Part shown: in pieces, positions 63,287 to 64,000 of the stretch
Layout: the number at the start of each line of letters is the position of its first letter
Numbering within the stretch: the stretch's first letter is position 1
Source: Natrinema gelatinilyticum
GTDB taxonomy: Archaea; Halobacteriota; Halobacteria; Halobacteriales; Natrialbaceae
NCBI RefSeq assembly: GCF_024266705.1
Contig: NZ_CP100756.1
Location: 2,170,001 to 2,234,000, forward strand
Length of the DNA stretch: 64,000 bases
Direction of reading: 5' to 3'
Made by a program: the position numbers and the translations under genes
The notes under the pieces: generated by a model
Seen by the model: the letters and a program-made list of their open reading frames with translations, nothing else
What the model was told of the DNA's origin: nothing
Database searches by the model: none

Positions 63287-64000
63287 TTAGTTCGGGCGAA
63301 CGTACTCGTCGGCGATCGCTTCCTGGAACGATTCGTCGGCGTAGTTCTCGAGTAGCGGCGAAATCGGTGTATAACCCAGTTGGCCTACGCCGTTGTAGAC
63401 GGTTTCGAGTGTTTCCTCACGCGGGAGCAACATGTTGACGCCGCGTCGGACCGATCGCTCGGAGAACGGCGCCTGGTAGGCGGGATAGAGGATCATGTCG
63501 AACCCACCGCTTACGTGGCGACCGACGCCGTAGGCGTCGTCCTTTTCGAGCTCGGCGAGGCTCGCCGACGGAACGCCGGAACTGAAGTCGATATCTCCCC
63601 GTTCGAGCGCGCCCTGTCTGGCCGACCTTTCGGTGATTATCTCGAGGGTGACGGTTTCGATCGGTGCCGTCTCCGGGACCGTTTTGCTTCCCTCGAACCA
63701 GTGGTCGTCGAAGCGCCGCATCCGCCAGTGGTTGCCGCTGTCGTGTTCGACGAACCGGTAGGGGCCGGTCCCCATCGGTTCGGAGGCGAGTTCGTGGGTT
63801 CCGTCGATCGCCGCCTTCGGAACGATCGGCACGTTGAAGAGCGCGTTCTCGAAGGGACCGTACTCCCGCGAGCACTCGATGTCGATCGTGTGGTCGTCGA
63901 CGATTTCGGAGTCCTCGTACCAGTCGTAGACGTCCCCTTCCCGAATCGCTCCCTCGTAGCGTTCGAACGAGCCCGAGACGTGTTCGGCCGTAAGCTCCTC
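63287..64000 (-). CDS. ABC transporter substrate-binding protein (family 5), C-terminal part
   Basis: The frame is open across the right edge and carries no start here, so the N-terminal part lies outside. Segments such as FNVPIVPKAAIDGTHELASE, EPMGTGPYRFVEHD and ERSARQGALERGDIDFSSG are typical of SBP_bac_5 periplasmic-type binding proteins. It ends EEAIADEYVRPN-like (EAIADEYVRPN), shortly after the ISPLLENYAD segment where many family members continue for 100 or more residues, so the protein may be unusually short. It is the first gene of the operon; the substrate is unknown. Confidence 0.88.
   Translation of the reverse strand, partial: EELTAEHVSGSFERYEGAIREGDVYDWYEDSEIVDDHTIDIECSREYGPFENALFNVPIVPKAAIDGTHELASEPMGTGPYRFVEHDSGNHWRMRRFDDHWFEGSKTVPETAPIETVTLEIITERSARQGALERGDIDFSSGVPSASLAELEKDDAYGVGRHVSGGFDMILYPAYQAPFSERSVRRGVNMLLPREETLETVYNGVGQLGYTPISPLLENYADESFQEAIADEYVRPN

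Overview
The window is chromosomal DNA of a haloarchaeon, most likely from the Natrialbales group. It is GC-rich, its proteins are strongly acidic, and the gene set is archaeal: SMC/ScpA, Nop10, aIF2-alpha, ribosomal proteins S27e and L44e, archaeosortase A, GatB and HTH_10 (Bat-type) regulators. Many genes are joined by ATGA or TGATG overlaps. The placement in Natrialbales is inference, because no 16S rRNA gene is present.

Layout. 1-7.1 kb: the 5' end of a MATE transporter, methylthioadenosine phosphorylase, a gene-free stretch of hairpins that may be insertion-element debris, then the condensin locus (coiled-coil protein, smc, scpA). 7.4-13.8 kb: a palindromic repeat, an aminotransferase, a wrecked histone-deacetylase-family gene, then a Bat-type regulator divergent from a 3-hydroxybutyrate-dehydrogenase-like SDR and an acyl-CoA synthetase. 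14.1-27.4 kb: a lactate island with LutC and a LutB-like fusion, two lactate permeases, a degenerate adenylating-enzyme protein, a winged-helix regulator, a 1036-residue FAD/iron-sulfur D-lactate dehydrogenase-like protein and a cupin. Repeated 11-bp boxes in both control regions link the island to one regulator.

27.5-41.1 kb is the least ordinary part. Two related beta-propeller proteins flank it. One is coupled to a glutamate-dehydrogenase homologue that has lost its three active-site lysines; the other is a Tat lipoprotein coupled to a membrane protein. Between them lie a PadR regulator, small membrane proteins, a haem-copper oxidase subunit I with no subunit II, a transporter, a Cu/Zn-type permease with a cysteine-rich metal motif, and a DUF389 protein.

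41.1-57.8 kb: a PIN/AbrB toxin-antitoxin pair, gatB, two small pseudogenes, metallo-beta-lactamase-fold hydrolases, a thioesterase, an FAD oxidoreductase, an MFS transporter, a Bat-type regulator, a phosphoesterase and artA, regulators, the conserved translation operon rpl44e-rps27e-aIF2alpha-nop10-PAC2, GtrA and initiator tRNA-Met. 57.8-64 kb: a second, inverted copy of the palindromic repeat and a complete Dpp/Opp-type ABC operon whose substrate-binding gene runs off the right edge.

The two points most worth checking are the propeller/GDH-like/oxidase region and the regularly spaced lactate operator array. The 80-bp palindrome present in two opposite copies comes next.
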